From: Sipunculus nudus
Lineage: Eukaryota; Annelida; Sipuncula; Golfingiida; Sipunculidae
Assembly: GCA_026874595.1 (NCBI GenBank)
Contig: CM049310.1
Location: forward strand, 30,939,558 to 31,003,557
Length of the DNA stretch: 64,000 bases
Direction: 5' to 3'
Part shown: positions 11,601-23,529 of the stretch, in pieces
Layout of the letters: each line of letters starts with the position of its first letter
Position numbering within the stretch: the first letter of the stretch is position 1
Notes under the pieces: generated by a model
Told to the model about the DNA's origin: nothing
Seen by the model: only the letters and a program-made list of their open reading frames with translations
Database searches by the model: none
Position numbers and translations under genes: made by a program

Positions 11601-14600
11601 GTAATAGGGCCTACCTGCCTCTACATGTATGTCGATTTTACTTGTTCATATTTGTATTTTCATGTGGTTGTGTTTTGATGCCTTGTCACGACTCCATGTG
11701 TTGTTACTCCCAGGCACTTATGTTTTTATACTTTTGTTTATTTAAGAATGTGTTAGTTCGTCCTTTTCTTGTCTTGATGTCCCTTATTCAGTCATATAAA
11801 AGAGACACCCGCATACTTCATATACTGCATAAAAACACTTTTTGCAGGTTTTTATGAATCGTCCAGACACTTGTTAATATCACCAAAAAGTATCTTTCAT
11901 ATATCTTATACTACACCTAAACACTATTTTCATGGGTTTTTTGTCCCTTCATACATCTTTATGTATTATATTAAAATGCTTAAGTATTATCAGTATCTTG
12001 AAAGGACATCTGAGTATTATTGATGAATAAATGAAACTGACTGAAAATAGCGATAAAAAATTAAATTTTAAAAATTAAGGAAGTAGAGTATAAAACCTTC
12101 AAATAGATTCTTAATTATTGATATATAAATTTTATTGGAAAGATCAGTTATTTTAGACTTGATGTGTGATTGACCTATGAAAAATGGATCAAAATAAGAA
12201 TATTTAGATATATGACAATAACATGTTTGGAGAAACAAACAGAGGAAGCCTTAATTATTGTATCTTATTTTGCAAATGTGTCAAAATTGCATGACACATA
12301 TGTTTCATAAGGAAAAGAAAGAAGTGAATTTTGCTACAAAATAAGTAACAGCAGGTTTTGTATTCAATGGGAGACTGCTGAACCAGTTAAGGTCTTGTGT
12401 GTGGAGATAAAAATCATCGCTGATTGTTCAGTGGTTTGTTCAGAGACGCAGAATAACATTTTTAAGTTGTGATAATTAGTTCCAGCATGAGAACGTCTTG
12501 AAAAAGATGGCCATACCAATGAAGTACCCAGAGAGACGAGTATCAATAACTGGTGGGAATCATGGGACATGGTTGGCATAAAAGCGTGATAAGTGCCTGA
12601 GGGGGTAGTGTGCAGGAGGGACAGGCAGGCATTCCTGAACACTAAATATAAAAATGATGGCACCAGCCTGGGTGCAGAAAGGTCACAGTGGGTGCTGACT
12701 GGGCCAGTGGGTCAGGGACTGTACACAAAGTGACCCGCCCACAAGGTCAGTGTCTACTATTCCCCAAGACACACTGACACACAGACACAGACACATGCTG
12801 AGATACACTGATAATCCTAGCAGACACTGTTTCTGTGACATACCTTCATCAGCTGTTCTGTCCAGGTATTAGGTCTGACACAGCTTCTGCCAATCACTGG
12901 TGGAACTTGTCCTACCCAGACACCATTTCACAGGTACCAATAGGGTTTCACACAGGCCACATTTCAACTTGTAAACTCTTATACTTAACAGGGGTATGTG
13001 TGCACTTCACATAAATCTGTCCCTTTTGTGAAAGTCAGTTGTTGAACTTGTATCAACCCTAATTCAGTTTCATGGTGGTCAAAATGTTTTCAATGTTTAC
13101 ACATGGGATACATGTTAACCTGCAGCTGTTTGAATATAACTATTTATTTACAGAGGAGGTCACTCATTCTTACCTGACACCAAACTGACTTCAGTATTTC
13201 ATGGCAATTTTTTCAAGAGATGTTTTCTTCTGCTGATGTGACAGAGATTTAATATCATTATATTTAATGTTTCACATCAGTCTGACAGTTCAGAAAAATA
13301 CCATGGGTTTACTAAATCAACATTGACAAATTTTGTTTTATTTGCACATAAATTTTTCAGTTACACATTCTATGTTCACTTTGATTAAAAAAAAAAAGAG
13401 AGTATGTTTTTGTAGGGACATTGATTTTTAACATGACAGACAGAAATCTCTCATCTGGTTTCTGAAGATCCTGTCTAATTTGGACTCCAGTATTGTTTGT
13501 AAAAGTAAACCCTACCCATGATACAGAGGGCAAGCAGGAGGGGTACTAGTGTCTCGATTTGTTTGGTGCAGTGAAGTGCATGTCAGGTGAGATGATAGGA
13601 ACCAGACTTGAGTATATCTTTTCGTTCACTGATGCCCCTAAGGTTACCTTATCAGCTGCAGGAAGACACTCAATACACAATGGTTATACTAATGGGAGCC
13701 TGTAGGTATCACTTCCACAATGTACCTGAAACCAAGGCTACAAGAAACACTAATGTTTGAAGAAGAAGAAGTTTGAACAGAAGTTTGTGGCTGAAATTTT
13801 AAGTGAAACTTGAAAACCTTATTTTTGGTTTTCATGTTTTCTTAAGAAATGTTTTACATATTCTACATGAATTCTGTTCTTGTGACCAGAAATTTGAAAT
13901 AGTGAAATGTCCTGTTTTTTTTGTCAGAGTCAACTGAAATGGTTGTGATATAAATAAAGAAAAAGAAATGAAATATGAAAGATATCATGGGGAGCTACCA
14001 TGTTCTGTTTTACTGATTGTGCTGTTTAAATGTTTTTCTTCAGAAAATGGTTCATGCTTGGGTGAAACCATTGAGTATTGCTTACACATATCAAATTTAA
14101 GGTTTTCTGTACATTACACAAATCATTTTGAAATTTTACTGTGTGCTACATGTACACACAGTATAGGTAAGGACCTTCCTTCTCAAACCATCTGTTATAA
14201 TTTCTTTCCACTGAAAAGAGAATCCAGAATCATTTCCAGGTGAACATGGACCACCTGAAGAATTCTTTCAGCTGCAAATACGATCTGAAATTCTGTTTTG
14301 TTGATGATTTGCCAGTAAAACAAGCACATGCTTATGAATATTCACGGAGGGGGGGTGGGTTTATACTGAAAAAGCAGGTGGAATTTTTCAGGACATGTGG
14401 TTTTGTTAATGGAATCTGCTCATTATGGTAAAATTGTTGGGTATATCTAGTTTACAAGCAGGACACACCTGTCTGTGGGGAGCTTTGTGGAGTGGGTATG
14501 TCACATTTTGTAACTGCTACTTAAGATGTCAGCATATTTAACATGTTATATGTTTTTTATTCATTTGTTTCTAAATTCCAGAATCATGGATTGAACATTA

Positions 14601-15700
14601 TTCAAGACATCTAGTGTAAATAACTATTTGTTGTCTGTGAATCATGAGTGCTGTAAGTTGAATCTTGCCTGTGTGATGCAGATTGACTTTGACACTGACT
14701 GGATAAAAATCCCTCTGCTCAAGAAACTTGCCATTTTCTTAGAGGTTCACATGTAGATTCAGATTAATTATTAACCTTTGCCACCTGCAGTCACCCTGCT
14801 GCTGGGCTGTCTGTTGCTGCAGCCTATTTACATGTTCAGATGCTGATGGTGGAGGTATGGGATTAATGTCCATACTAGGACAGATTGAATGAACACTTAG
14901 GCTGGGCACACACACAGCGGGTGAGACAAGATCGTACCCCTATTGAATCCAGTCCAGTCTGCTCTGTTTGCGACACTTATATGACTAGGCTGCAAGTCTA
15001 GGACCACTCAGCACTTGGTCCATAGTGTACCTGATGATGTAAAAAAAAAGATGATATTTCAGGATTGGTCATGAGTATCTGGTCCAGGCTGTTTGAATCT
15101 GTTACGTTTGCAATGGTTTTAGGACTCGACAGGATCAGGAGTTTATCATTGACCAATGAGAGGTTTTCAAATCACATGACACTTGACAGGCAAAAAAATG
15201 AAGATGGTAAGTCAGAGAAGGAAAGTATGTGGGAGACGCAAAGATTGGTGTCCTCTTTAGTTAATTATAAAAACACTTTCTAAAAATGTTGGTGTTGCTC
15301 ACCTAATCTCCAATCTTATTACACCATAAAGAATACATATTATTACAAGGCAGTTTACAAATTGAAATAATAAGCATGCAAAAATATTATGTTGACCATC
15401 ATTTCATTAATAAGTATGAGCAGACTAGTGATAGTGTATTTAAAACTAATCATCATTTAATTTTTTTATATAAGAAAAAAATATTCAGCACGACTTCATG
15501 TCGGCTACAAGTCCAGTCAGTTTCAGTCTGCTCCAATTCGGTCCACTCTGTGCGCGACCTCTCGGGGGGGGGGGGGGGGGGCAGGACCCGCACAGGAAAA
15601 GTGGTAGCAGATTCTACAGGAGTCTCAGTCTGACATTGGATTCATCTCATCCGTTCTGTGTATTGCATGCTTTAATAACTGTTACGTGATCATCTTCCTG
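11601..15700. other. Gene-free stretch
   Basis: Mostly AT-rich, with no bHLH-like coding seen despite a specific search for Arg/Glu-rich codons. Contains an A11 run at 13387 and a G18 run at about 15566-15582. Confidence 0.55.
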
Positions 15701-15709
15701 GTCTAAATA

Positions 15710-15766
15710 CACCAGCAAAAATAAGCTTAACATTCAGGCTGAAACAGCAATCACCAGAAGAGAAGC
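15710..15766 (-). repeat. Single inverted unit of the 16.5-17.1-kb minisatellite
   Basis: ACATTCAGGCTGAAACAGCA then ATCACCAG is the reverse complement of the array unit CTGGTGATTGCTGTTTCAGC CTGAATGT found from 16470 on, about 700 bp away. Together they can fold into a long-range hairpin. Confidence 0.85.
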
Positions 15767-16030
15767 TTTACTGTCCATGATCATCCTCTTGGTCTACATA
15801 CATTAACCCTTTACTATCCGTGATCCTTCTGGTCTACATACATTTACCATATACAGTTCATGATCATCCTGGTCTACATACATTAACCCTTTACTGTTAC
15901 ATGATCATCCTCCTGGTTTACATACATTAAACCCTTACTATCCATGATCCCCCTGCATGGTCTACATACATTAACCCTTTACTGTTACATGATCATCCTC
16001 CTGGTCTACATACATTTACCATGTACTGTG
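15766..16030. repeat. ~43-bp minisatellite, about 6 units
   Basis: Units contain CATGATCATCCTCCTGGTCT followed by ACATACATTAACCCTTTACT. Length varies from 40 to 46 bp. Confidence 0.9.
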
Positions 16031-16461
16031 ATAATTTTTGTGCATGACATTTATTCATGCTGAACCTGGTACATTTAATGACAAGAAATGTTCGAGTTCC
16101 CACTCTTGGCAATAACGAAAACTAACTTTCCCTGTAAAGTATTGATCCTCGCTGCGGGCCACTGAGCGTGAAAAGAAAACACAGTTAATATTGGATAACA
16201 GAGGCAACTTAATATCAGGCAGTCTTGTTTACTTGGTGCATCAGTTCCATATTTCTTGGCAAAACTTTATTAGTTTGAAGTTACCAGAAAATCAGGGGGA
16301 AATCTCACAAGAGCAATTATTCCTTGTTGAGCCCAGCTGTGGTGAGAAAGGAGATGGCAAAACTGCTGTTGATAGAATAAATCCAGGCCCGCTCCTAATT
16401 ACAGCTTTCCCAGTTCAATTTCTCGGTAATTTTGCCAGTGCTGCTGCAGGAACATTGAACG

Positions 16462-17135
16462 GGTGTCATTCTCTACTGGTGTTGCTGTTTCAGCTTGAAT
16501 GCCGAGCGTCTTCTTTGCTGGTGTTTGCTGCTTCAGCCTGAATGTTGAGCCTCTTTGCTGGTGATTGCTGTTTCAGCCTGAATGTTGAGCTTCTTCTCTC
16601 CTAGTGTTTGCTGTTTCAGTCTGAATGTTGATCTTCCTATATGCTGGTGTTTGCTGATTCAGTCAGAATATTGAGCTTTTTCTTTCCTAGTGTTTGCTGT
16701 TTCAGCCTGATTGTTGAGCTTCTTCTTGGTGATTGCTGTTTCAGCCTGAATGTTGAGCTTCTTTGCTGGTGATTGCTGTTTCACACTGAATGTTGAGCTT
16801 CTTTGCTGGTGTTTATTGTTTCAGCCTGAATTTTGTGCTTCTTCTTTCTGGTGATTGCTGTTTCAGCCTGAATGTTGAGCTTCATTCTAGTGTTTGCTGT
16901 TTCAGCCTGAATGTTGAGCTTCTTTGCTGGTGATTGCTGTTTCAGCCTGAATGTTGAGCTTCTTTGCTGGTGTTCATTGCTTCAGTCTGAATGTTGTGCT
17001 TCTTCTTTGCTGGTGATTGCTGTTTCAGCCTGAATGTTGAGCTTCTTTTCTAGTGTTTGCTGTTTCAGCCTGAATGTTGGGCTTTTTGCTGGTGTTCGCT
17101 GGTTCAGCCTGAATGTTGAGCTCATCTTCTGGTCA
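16462..17135. repeat. ~41-45-bp minisatellite, about 16 units
   Basis: Units contain GCTGGTGATTGCTGTTTCAG and CCTGAATGTTGAGCTTCTT, with indels between TT and GCTGG. Many units read TTGCTGTTTCAG, a good 3' splice acceptor look-alike, so the array offers a series of decoy acceptors on the + strand. Confidence 0.92.
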
Positions 17136-17620
17136 GAGTGTCTTTTTGCTGGCTATAATGTGCTACCTTCAATACATGTGTCGATTAAAAAATGCTAGTG
17201 TGGGGATGTATGGACCTGGTGTTTAAATTGGTAGTGACTATGTCCTTTCAAACTTAGTGTGTTCAAAAGAGGGAGTCAAAACGTGCGGTTAACATAACCA
17301 ACATAACCGTAGCAACAATCTTTGTGAATTTGGATAATGAATTATTCAAGAGTCTACAGTATTATAATATTAATGAACCTCATTAGAAACATTGTTTATT
17401 CAGTTTTTTAAGTTAAATGTATGAGCAGATTTATACAGCAGATCTGTACAAATTGTGTTGATGTTGTTTTTAATTTACATATGTATAAAAATAATTGTAA
17501 ATGATAATTATAAATGATAATTATATTTATTAATAAACACACATTGAAACACCTTATTCACTAAAAAAATTGAATGTTCACTAAAAAAAAATTTCATGCA
17601 TTTTCTGTCTGGCAAAAAGA

Positions 17621-17756
17621 GAGATGTTCACCTGTGATAGGTCTTGTATGGTTAGAGATGTTCACTTGTGATAGGTCTTGTATGGCTAGAGATGTTCACC
17701 TGTGACAGGTCTTGTATGGTTAGAGATGTTCACCTGTGATAGGTCTTGTATCGTTA
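17621..17756. repeat. 34-bp minisatellite, 4 units
   Basis: Unit GAGATGTTCACCTGTGATAG followed by GTCTTGTATGGTTA, 4 x 34 = 136 bp, nearly identical copies, so recent. Each holds a CACCTGTG E-box-like core. Confidence 0.93.
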
Positions 17757-19706
17757 GACATAATCTTAACCAGTGATTGGAGGGAAGCATCTTGCCACAA
17801 TATTGAGTATGTTACCATGGCAGCCTGATTACATGGAGATCTCAGTCAGGGGATTGGTGTCATTAGCGTGTGAATACCACACCTGGCCAGCTGTTTCATT
17901 TCCTTAGGCACCCATCTTACATAACACTGTTATTACTATTACATTAATAATTTCTGACAGTATTCCTTGTAGGTATCATCAGCTGTTAATTTTAATGATC
18001 AGATCTCGCTGTGTTGCTTCTGAAACTTGGTTTTGTATTCCTAGACATTTTGTATGCAAATTATTTTCCATTTATGTCGTTTTAAATGTGTTGACCCTAT
18101 CTTCTTGTGTTATTTAAAATGAAGTCCGCACCAACATGTTGAAATATTTCATGTAACATGAAAAACTATGTTTTGAAATACTGACATGCTCTTGGGTTAC
18201 TTTTTATGATTTGATATATGTCTTCTGACTTGTCATTCCTAAACAAACGACATGGCAATTTTCACAGAAAATTTTCATAACTCTAGAATTTAAGTAAGTA
18301 TGAACTCTTTTCTTTGTATGTTGGAATTTGTTCATTTTATCGTATTCAGACTTTATTTTCTGTTCTGTCATTTTTCAGAAGCATGCTTTATGTTTGTTAT
18401 TTTGTTGGAACAACAATGACATCTTTATGTGTACTTTTAAATACAACAGTTACTATTCATGGCAATGCTTCAGCAATCTGACAGGGCCGTCTGGCGGTCT
18501 AACAGGTTATCATTTGGATATAGATATTTTCTGGTGACATCAGCTGGAGCTCTTGTCATATTTATGTTTGAAAGAGTGTTAATGTTTCGTTTTTTTTAAT
18601 AGTGAACGCATATGTTTAATGTTCATATACAAAGGACTTTTAACATTTTCTTGAGAGGACTTTGTTTGGCTTTGTAAAAACTTGGTGGTGTTGAAAAGCA
18701 AAAGCAACCCTACTGTAAATAGTATTGAAGACATTTGTGAAGTACACAAGTTATCAAGATATATTAGTGGCCGTATATAAAAAATATTAATAAATAAGGC
18801 CAGAATACTGAATGTCACTTGATAAGTGGAGAAAAACAGATTTTGTTCTGCTTGTTGAGTTACAGCAATGAAAACTTAAAACAGGGCTTTATGTATGACA
18901 TATACCATTGTCATGTTTGAATAAGTAATGATAATAATAACATAAATATTTACCCCAATTGCCATTCATGATTTTATTGATAGTCACTGATATATTAACA
19001 TTAATGTTGACATTGTTCCTTTTAGTCAACCCTAATGTCTGTTCTCTTTGCATAATCCATATACCATAATTATAAAGGTCTATAATGCCAGTAGAGCCTG
19101 CTCAGATCACAACCATTAACATTATTAAATAATTGATCACTATGTATGTATAATTGACATACTTCAGTGAAAAATGTTGATAGTTTTTTAACAAGTTGAA
19201 TTTCAGAAGAAGTATTAATTTGAATAAGATTTGTTTGTTTTGTAGACATATAATTATGACTGACATTTCTGTATGGTTGGGATTATGATGCATGTATGGC
19301 AATATTGTCATTTATATTTAACATTGATATATAATACATCTGGCTTTGTCTTCCCTCACAGCAGATTTGATTACCATTTACATAAATTTTGGAAATCATG
19401 GTTTATCTAGAAGCTTTTGATCCTATTGACATTTTGTAGGCGTAAATAATTAAGCAAAACAAAAGCTGAAGGGGGTACTAAAAAGTTGAAATGTTTGTTT
19501 ATTATCCCCGTTAATTTGAACTAGAGATACTGCTTGTCTGAATACAGATAACACACATAATTATATATTTTATGTTTAAATAAGAAAAAATGGTATGCTT
19601 TATGTCTTCAGCAATGAGTTTTGTGGCCTTTGTGTTTTGGATGTGGTTGTATTATGTTATGATTCTGTGCATACATGTTTGAATGGGGTTTTCCTTATTT
19701 TTCCAG
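17757..19706. other. Gene-free sequence before exon 1
   Basis: AT-rich, with no supported exon. GTTACCATGGCAGC at 17811-17824 resembles an RFX X-box. It ends in the acceptor of exon 1. Confidence 0.6.
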
Positions 19707-19801
19707 AGACCGGGCAGCCTGAAGCAGTTCAACAGAGTCAGGTGTCCTCAAGCAAACCTTCTATCCTTGCTAATGATGTCCTAGGACCGCTACTGCTGGA
19801 G
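19707..19801 (+). CDS. NCOA: NCOA exon 1 of window: linker into PAS-A
   Basis: Encodes residues 1-32, ending in DVLGPLLLE, which matches the p160 'LGPLLLEALDGF' signature between the bHLH and PAS-A. The acceptor is a pyrimidine-rich tract ending CAG at 19704-19706. The first two bases (AG) complete a codon begun in an upstream exon, so the missing exon must end in phase 1. The donor is GAG|GTTGGT, phase 0. A second AG two bases later (19707-19708) could also serve as acceptor and would change the incoming phase. The 5' half is Ser/Gln-rich and not conserved. The window shows no bHLH exon upstream. Confidence 0.9.
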
Positions 19802-21401
19802 GTTGGTCCTTAATGAATTTAATGACAGTTACATTGTCTGAGAGGCTGCTTTTAATGAAATGAGATGTTACTATGGTGACCTTGTGTCACCATAGACACC
19901 TGTCACTAGCTTGATAGTGTGTACCTTTTGGCCTTGGATTTGCATCATTGATCATATAACACTGCTGCATGTTTTGGACATCTATCAAACACTGATACAC
20001 TGAGCTACAATCATAAAAAATGGATTTATATCCTGTTAAAAGTCATGAACTTTGTGTGTTATTGAAGTGTTATCTAATTTTTGTTATTCTGAATAATTAA
20101 GTGGATACCTGATCATTAAGGGTCTAATGAACTGTCCTGATATCAGAGACAGAGCTGAAGCTTTCAGTCATTGATGATGATATTTCAGCTGGGCTACATA
20201 TTACATACATTCACCTGGTGTTCACAAACCCTTGTCACAGTAGACATGCAGGTGACGGTACACAATGGCAGTTTCATATGACCATATACACCATGCTTGG
20301 AATGTTTCACAGTAATTTTCATTTCTCAAAGCTGCCACACATGCCTTTTTTCACATGCATGTTGAAATGAGAGGAACTTCCAGTCTCACCCTTCTTCACG
20401 TTCAGTGCACAGAAAAACAATTCCTCGTCGAATGTGTTCTTCATCCATGGAGGATTGGTGTAGCTTGTTATCAGAATGCTCTATGACTTATGTCTGAGTA
20501 AAACGGCAGGTACCATATTAATGCAAATATTAACATTTCTGTGAATTGCTTGTGAATGGATGACTCCATGCAGTTCTCACTGTAAAACGGAAACAACAGG
20601 AGTTAATGAGGGCCTTAATTTAAAAAGTTATGAATAAAGTTATAAACCCTGTCCTGGCCAGTGACATCCCAACGATGAGTGGTGAGTAGTCTGATACATC
20701 CTGCCATGTGGCATCATTAACATTTTTTTCACGTAAGCCCATTTGTTATATGTGTGATGGCACAAAACATGAAAACAGAGGACAGGTAACATTGGAAAAT
20801 CTGGAATACGCCAAAATAACCACTGTCACCTGACAGCCACTGTCACACAATCTTTTGTGGAGTTATAATATTCATTTAGTTTATGTTACACATTCAAGCA
20901 GTTTCTCCATTCTCATGCAGGCTTTTCATGTACATACCTCACATCCTTCAGGTAATTGGCCATTTTTTAGATTTGGGGAGTATCTAGACTTTTTGCAGTG
21001 GTAAACTTGGAAGGAGTTTTACAGTGGGTATTGCTTGGGGTAGAAATTTTGATTACAAAGGCAATACTTCATACATGGTGAAGGAGAATGTCATGAAGAG
21101 AAGAATCTTAAAAAGGACGAATTTCAGTTTGATACAACTATCATAATGAAAAAAAATTTAGTTAAATAATTTTGGTAAACTAAATAGTAAAATAAGGAGA
21201 AAAATGTTAAAATTAAAGACAATGTTAGTATGACAGTTTGGAAAATCTCTGGTGCTTATTGAATGAAAATGGAAAAACAATCTTTTTGAAAGATTAAACA
21301 TAGGTAAACAATTTGAATGAAGAAACAAAGGAACAATATTTAATTTCAAACTGAAGATATATTTTGTACACTGATTTATGTTACAAGTTATTTTTTTTCA
21401 G
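19802..21401 (+). other. Intron 1
   Basis: 1.6 kb with no strong internal feature. A small inverted repeat near 19867-19896 (TTACTATGGTGACC / GTCACCATAG) could form a hairpin. Confidence 0.7.
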
Positions 21402-21491
21402 GCACTGGACGGGTTTCTGTTTGTAGTTAACAGCCAGACCAAGGTTGACTTTGTGTCGGAGAATGTCAACCAGTACCTGAAGTATAGTCAG
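21402..21491 (+). CDS. NCOA: NCOA exon 2: PAS-A start
   Basis: Residues 33-62: [10 protein letters not shown] followed by [16 protein letters not shown], the first PAS-A strands and helix of p160 proteins (vertebrate form ALDGFFFVVN...VSENV..YL.Y.Q). The exon is 90 nt, phase 0 at both ends. The acceptor is TTTTTTTTCAG and the donor CAG|GTAGGT. A degenerate second copy of the exon's last 27 nt with its own donor follows 43 bp downstream (donor GT at 21535). Use of that donor would shift the frame. Confidence 0.97.
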
Positions 21492-21546
21492 GTAGGTCAT
21501 CATCAGAGTCAACCAGTAACTGAAGTAATGTCAGGTAGATTTTCAT
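21465..21546 (+). repeat. Tandem duplication of exon 2 end and donor (period 43)
   Basis: GTCAACCAGTACCTGAAG at 21465 recurs as GTCAACCAGTAACTGAAG at 21508. Both copies run into TCAG|GTAG donors at 21492 and 21535. The second copy is about 85% identical. Confidence 0.88.
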
Positions 21547-23529
21547 TAGTCTTTAATCATTGTTACATGTATTTAAGACCATAAATTTCTTTACCTTCAG
21601 ATGTTATTGAAGTATTATATACATTGAATCTAGAAATTTGTTTTACGCTGTATGACTCTCCAGCTGTCATATGATGTCAGAGGGTGCTCTCCTGCTAGAT
21701 GACATAAAGCTAGGAATTCTCTGACTCATAATGAAGCATTTGTAGCTCTCTTTTAGAAGTATGGTTTAAATATTTCAGTTCTCTGTATGCCTTCTGGGTT
21801 TATAATATGGCAAAAGACAGTGTAGTTGCTTCAGGGACATGATAGGATGGTTTTAATATTTGTTTAAGTGTAGTTTCATCTCCAAAACTGGAATCTACTT
21901 TTGACATGTGAATCAGTATCTGTCATTTGCATAATGAGTAAGCAGAAATAGTAGGAAGTGGTAGTTTTTAATGGTAAAACTAAAAATTTATGACCATATT
22001 GGTAGAAACATTATGCATGGGATTGATATGTGTCATCAGTTTCTGTGGTATTTTTTAAAAATGACTCCTGTGCTGCCGTAGTCATGTTCATGTTTTGATC
22101 GCTGTCGCATAATGTCCTAATTCCTGATGCATTAGATGCCCCAGGTTGTTTGCCACCTTCCCAGGACAGTAACCATTGCTGTGCTTGATGGCAGTGGTGG
22201 TTGCCATGGCAACTGCACCACCTTCAGGAGGAAAACTGCATTAGCTCGACACCAGAATGCAATTTTAGGGCGAGTTTTAGGTCACATGCATCCATAGCAA
22301 GTAGTCAGGTGGTGTCCTGGAGTGACACACAGGATGTAGTTTATTCAAGACACACAAAGTCCAAACCTCCAGAGAAATACACCTCACCAAAAAATGAATG
22401 AATATTGTGTTTATTTGCTAAAATGCTGTTTCTATACAGCAAGATTTTTTCCTCTATTTTGTGGTTAGTGATCAGGATGAGTTCCCTAAATAAATCTTTG
22501 TGTCTCTTTGTTTTTGTGAACTTCGTTCTCTAGAGACTTAGCAGCATACCACATACCAGGGAATTTGAAATACCTCAACTCTACCATTCTTTTATGAATT
22601 TCACTCGAGAAAATGTAAAAAAAAAGATTTATCCCTGTTCCATTAAAAAAAACAAAACTTTTCAGTAACTAAAATGAATATGTCTGGAGGCCACTGAATT
22701 TCATAGGTTTATAACAGAAATATAGGTTTATAGTGCTCTGAGATCAGAATATCTTTTGTCTGATTACAGTCTTCATTCTGAAAAGTCGTATGGATCTCAT
22801 CTTGAATATAGACATGTTTAGAGTGCAACATTGGTTTATATGTGTGTTTTTAGCACCTGAGATGTTGAAAACATGTTTTCATGAAACTAAATCTGCAGAA
22901 ATGATAAGTGGACTAATTAAATATGAAGCATGTGTAGAGAGCATTTTGAGTTCAGTGTTTTAGGTATACATATGGTTTGTGTGTGTTGTGCACAGAGAGA
23001 CTTGCTTTAGTTCACCAGATATGCAAAAATGGCTTTGGAGTGCATCTCTGAATCACATTTTTAGTCCATAATGGGTCCCAGTAGAGAGCGGGCAGTGTTG
23101 GTATCATCGTTGTTTGCTGTACACTCTGGATTCAAGAACGTTGTCTGTCCAGATGACAGAAATAATATATGATTCATATCCATACTTCCTGTATCTACAT
23201 TCTCCAGTAGACTTATATATTTAAACCCTTGCACTCAGTATGTAGCGATTTATCTAAACCATGCACATATAATTAGTTGTTAGTTTTGGCTTGGACTGCT
23301 GTGGGTTTGGCCACAAGAGATGATACAAAATTTTACGCCTGTCCCCATCACACTTTTTGATTAGCTAATTGGTCAGCTGCACACTTAGTGATTGGCTGAT
23401 TGGTCAGCTGGTGTGATGCCCCCAGTATGTTGGGGATCCCGTATGTTGACCCTGAAAGACTTTCTTGTTTTGTGTGCCTCCAGATATTTCACTCCTGAGG
23501 CTAGTGGTAAGGTGGCCTGAGGTAGGGCA
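21547..23529 (+). other. Intron 2, unique part
   Basis: AT-rich, without supported genes. It contains the X-box region noted separately and a duplicated GATTGGCTGATTGGTCAG-like segment near 23350-23410. Confidence 0.6.
22200..22213. promoter_or_regulatory. Perfect RFX X-box palindrome in intron 2
   Basis: GTTGCCATGGCAAC matches the RFX-factor X-box consensus GTNRCC-N(0-3)-RGYAAC on both strands. It sits in a locally GC-richer patch (22130-22380). Function is not shown by sequence alone. Confidence 0.45.

Noticed and set aside
15065-15283. Charged frame ending QKNEDG before a GTAAGTCAG donor-like site
   Set aside because: Considered as a bHLH-proximal exon, but it lacks the basic Arg cluster and helix pattern, and no acceptor with a good pyrimidine tract precedes it.
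16191-16541. 116-codon plus frame next to the CTGTTTCAG array
   Set aside because: No recognisable domain; its 3' half is minisatellite sequence and no splice signals link it to NCOA.
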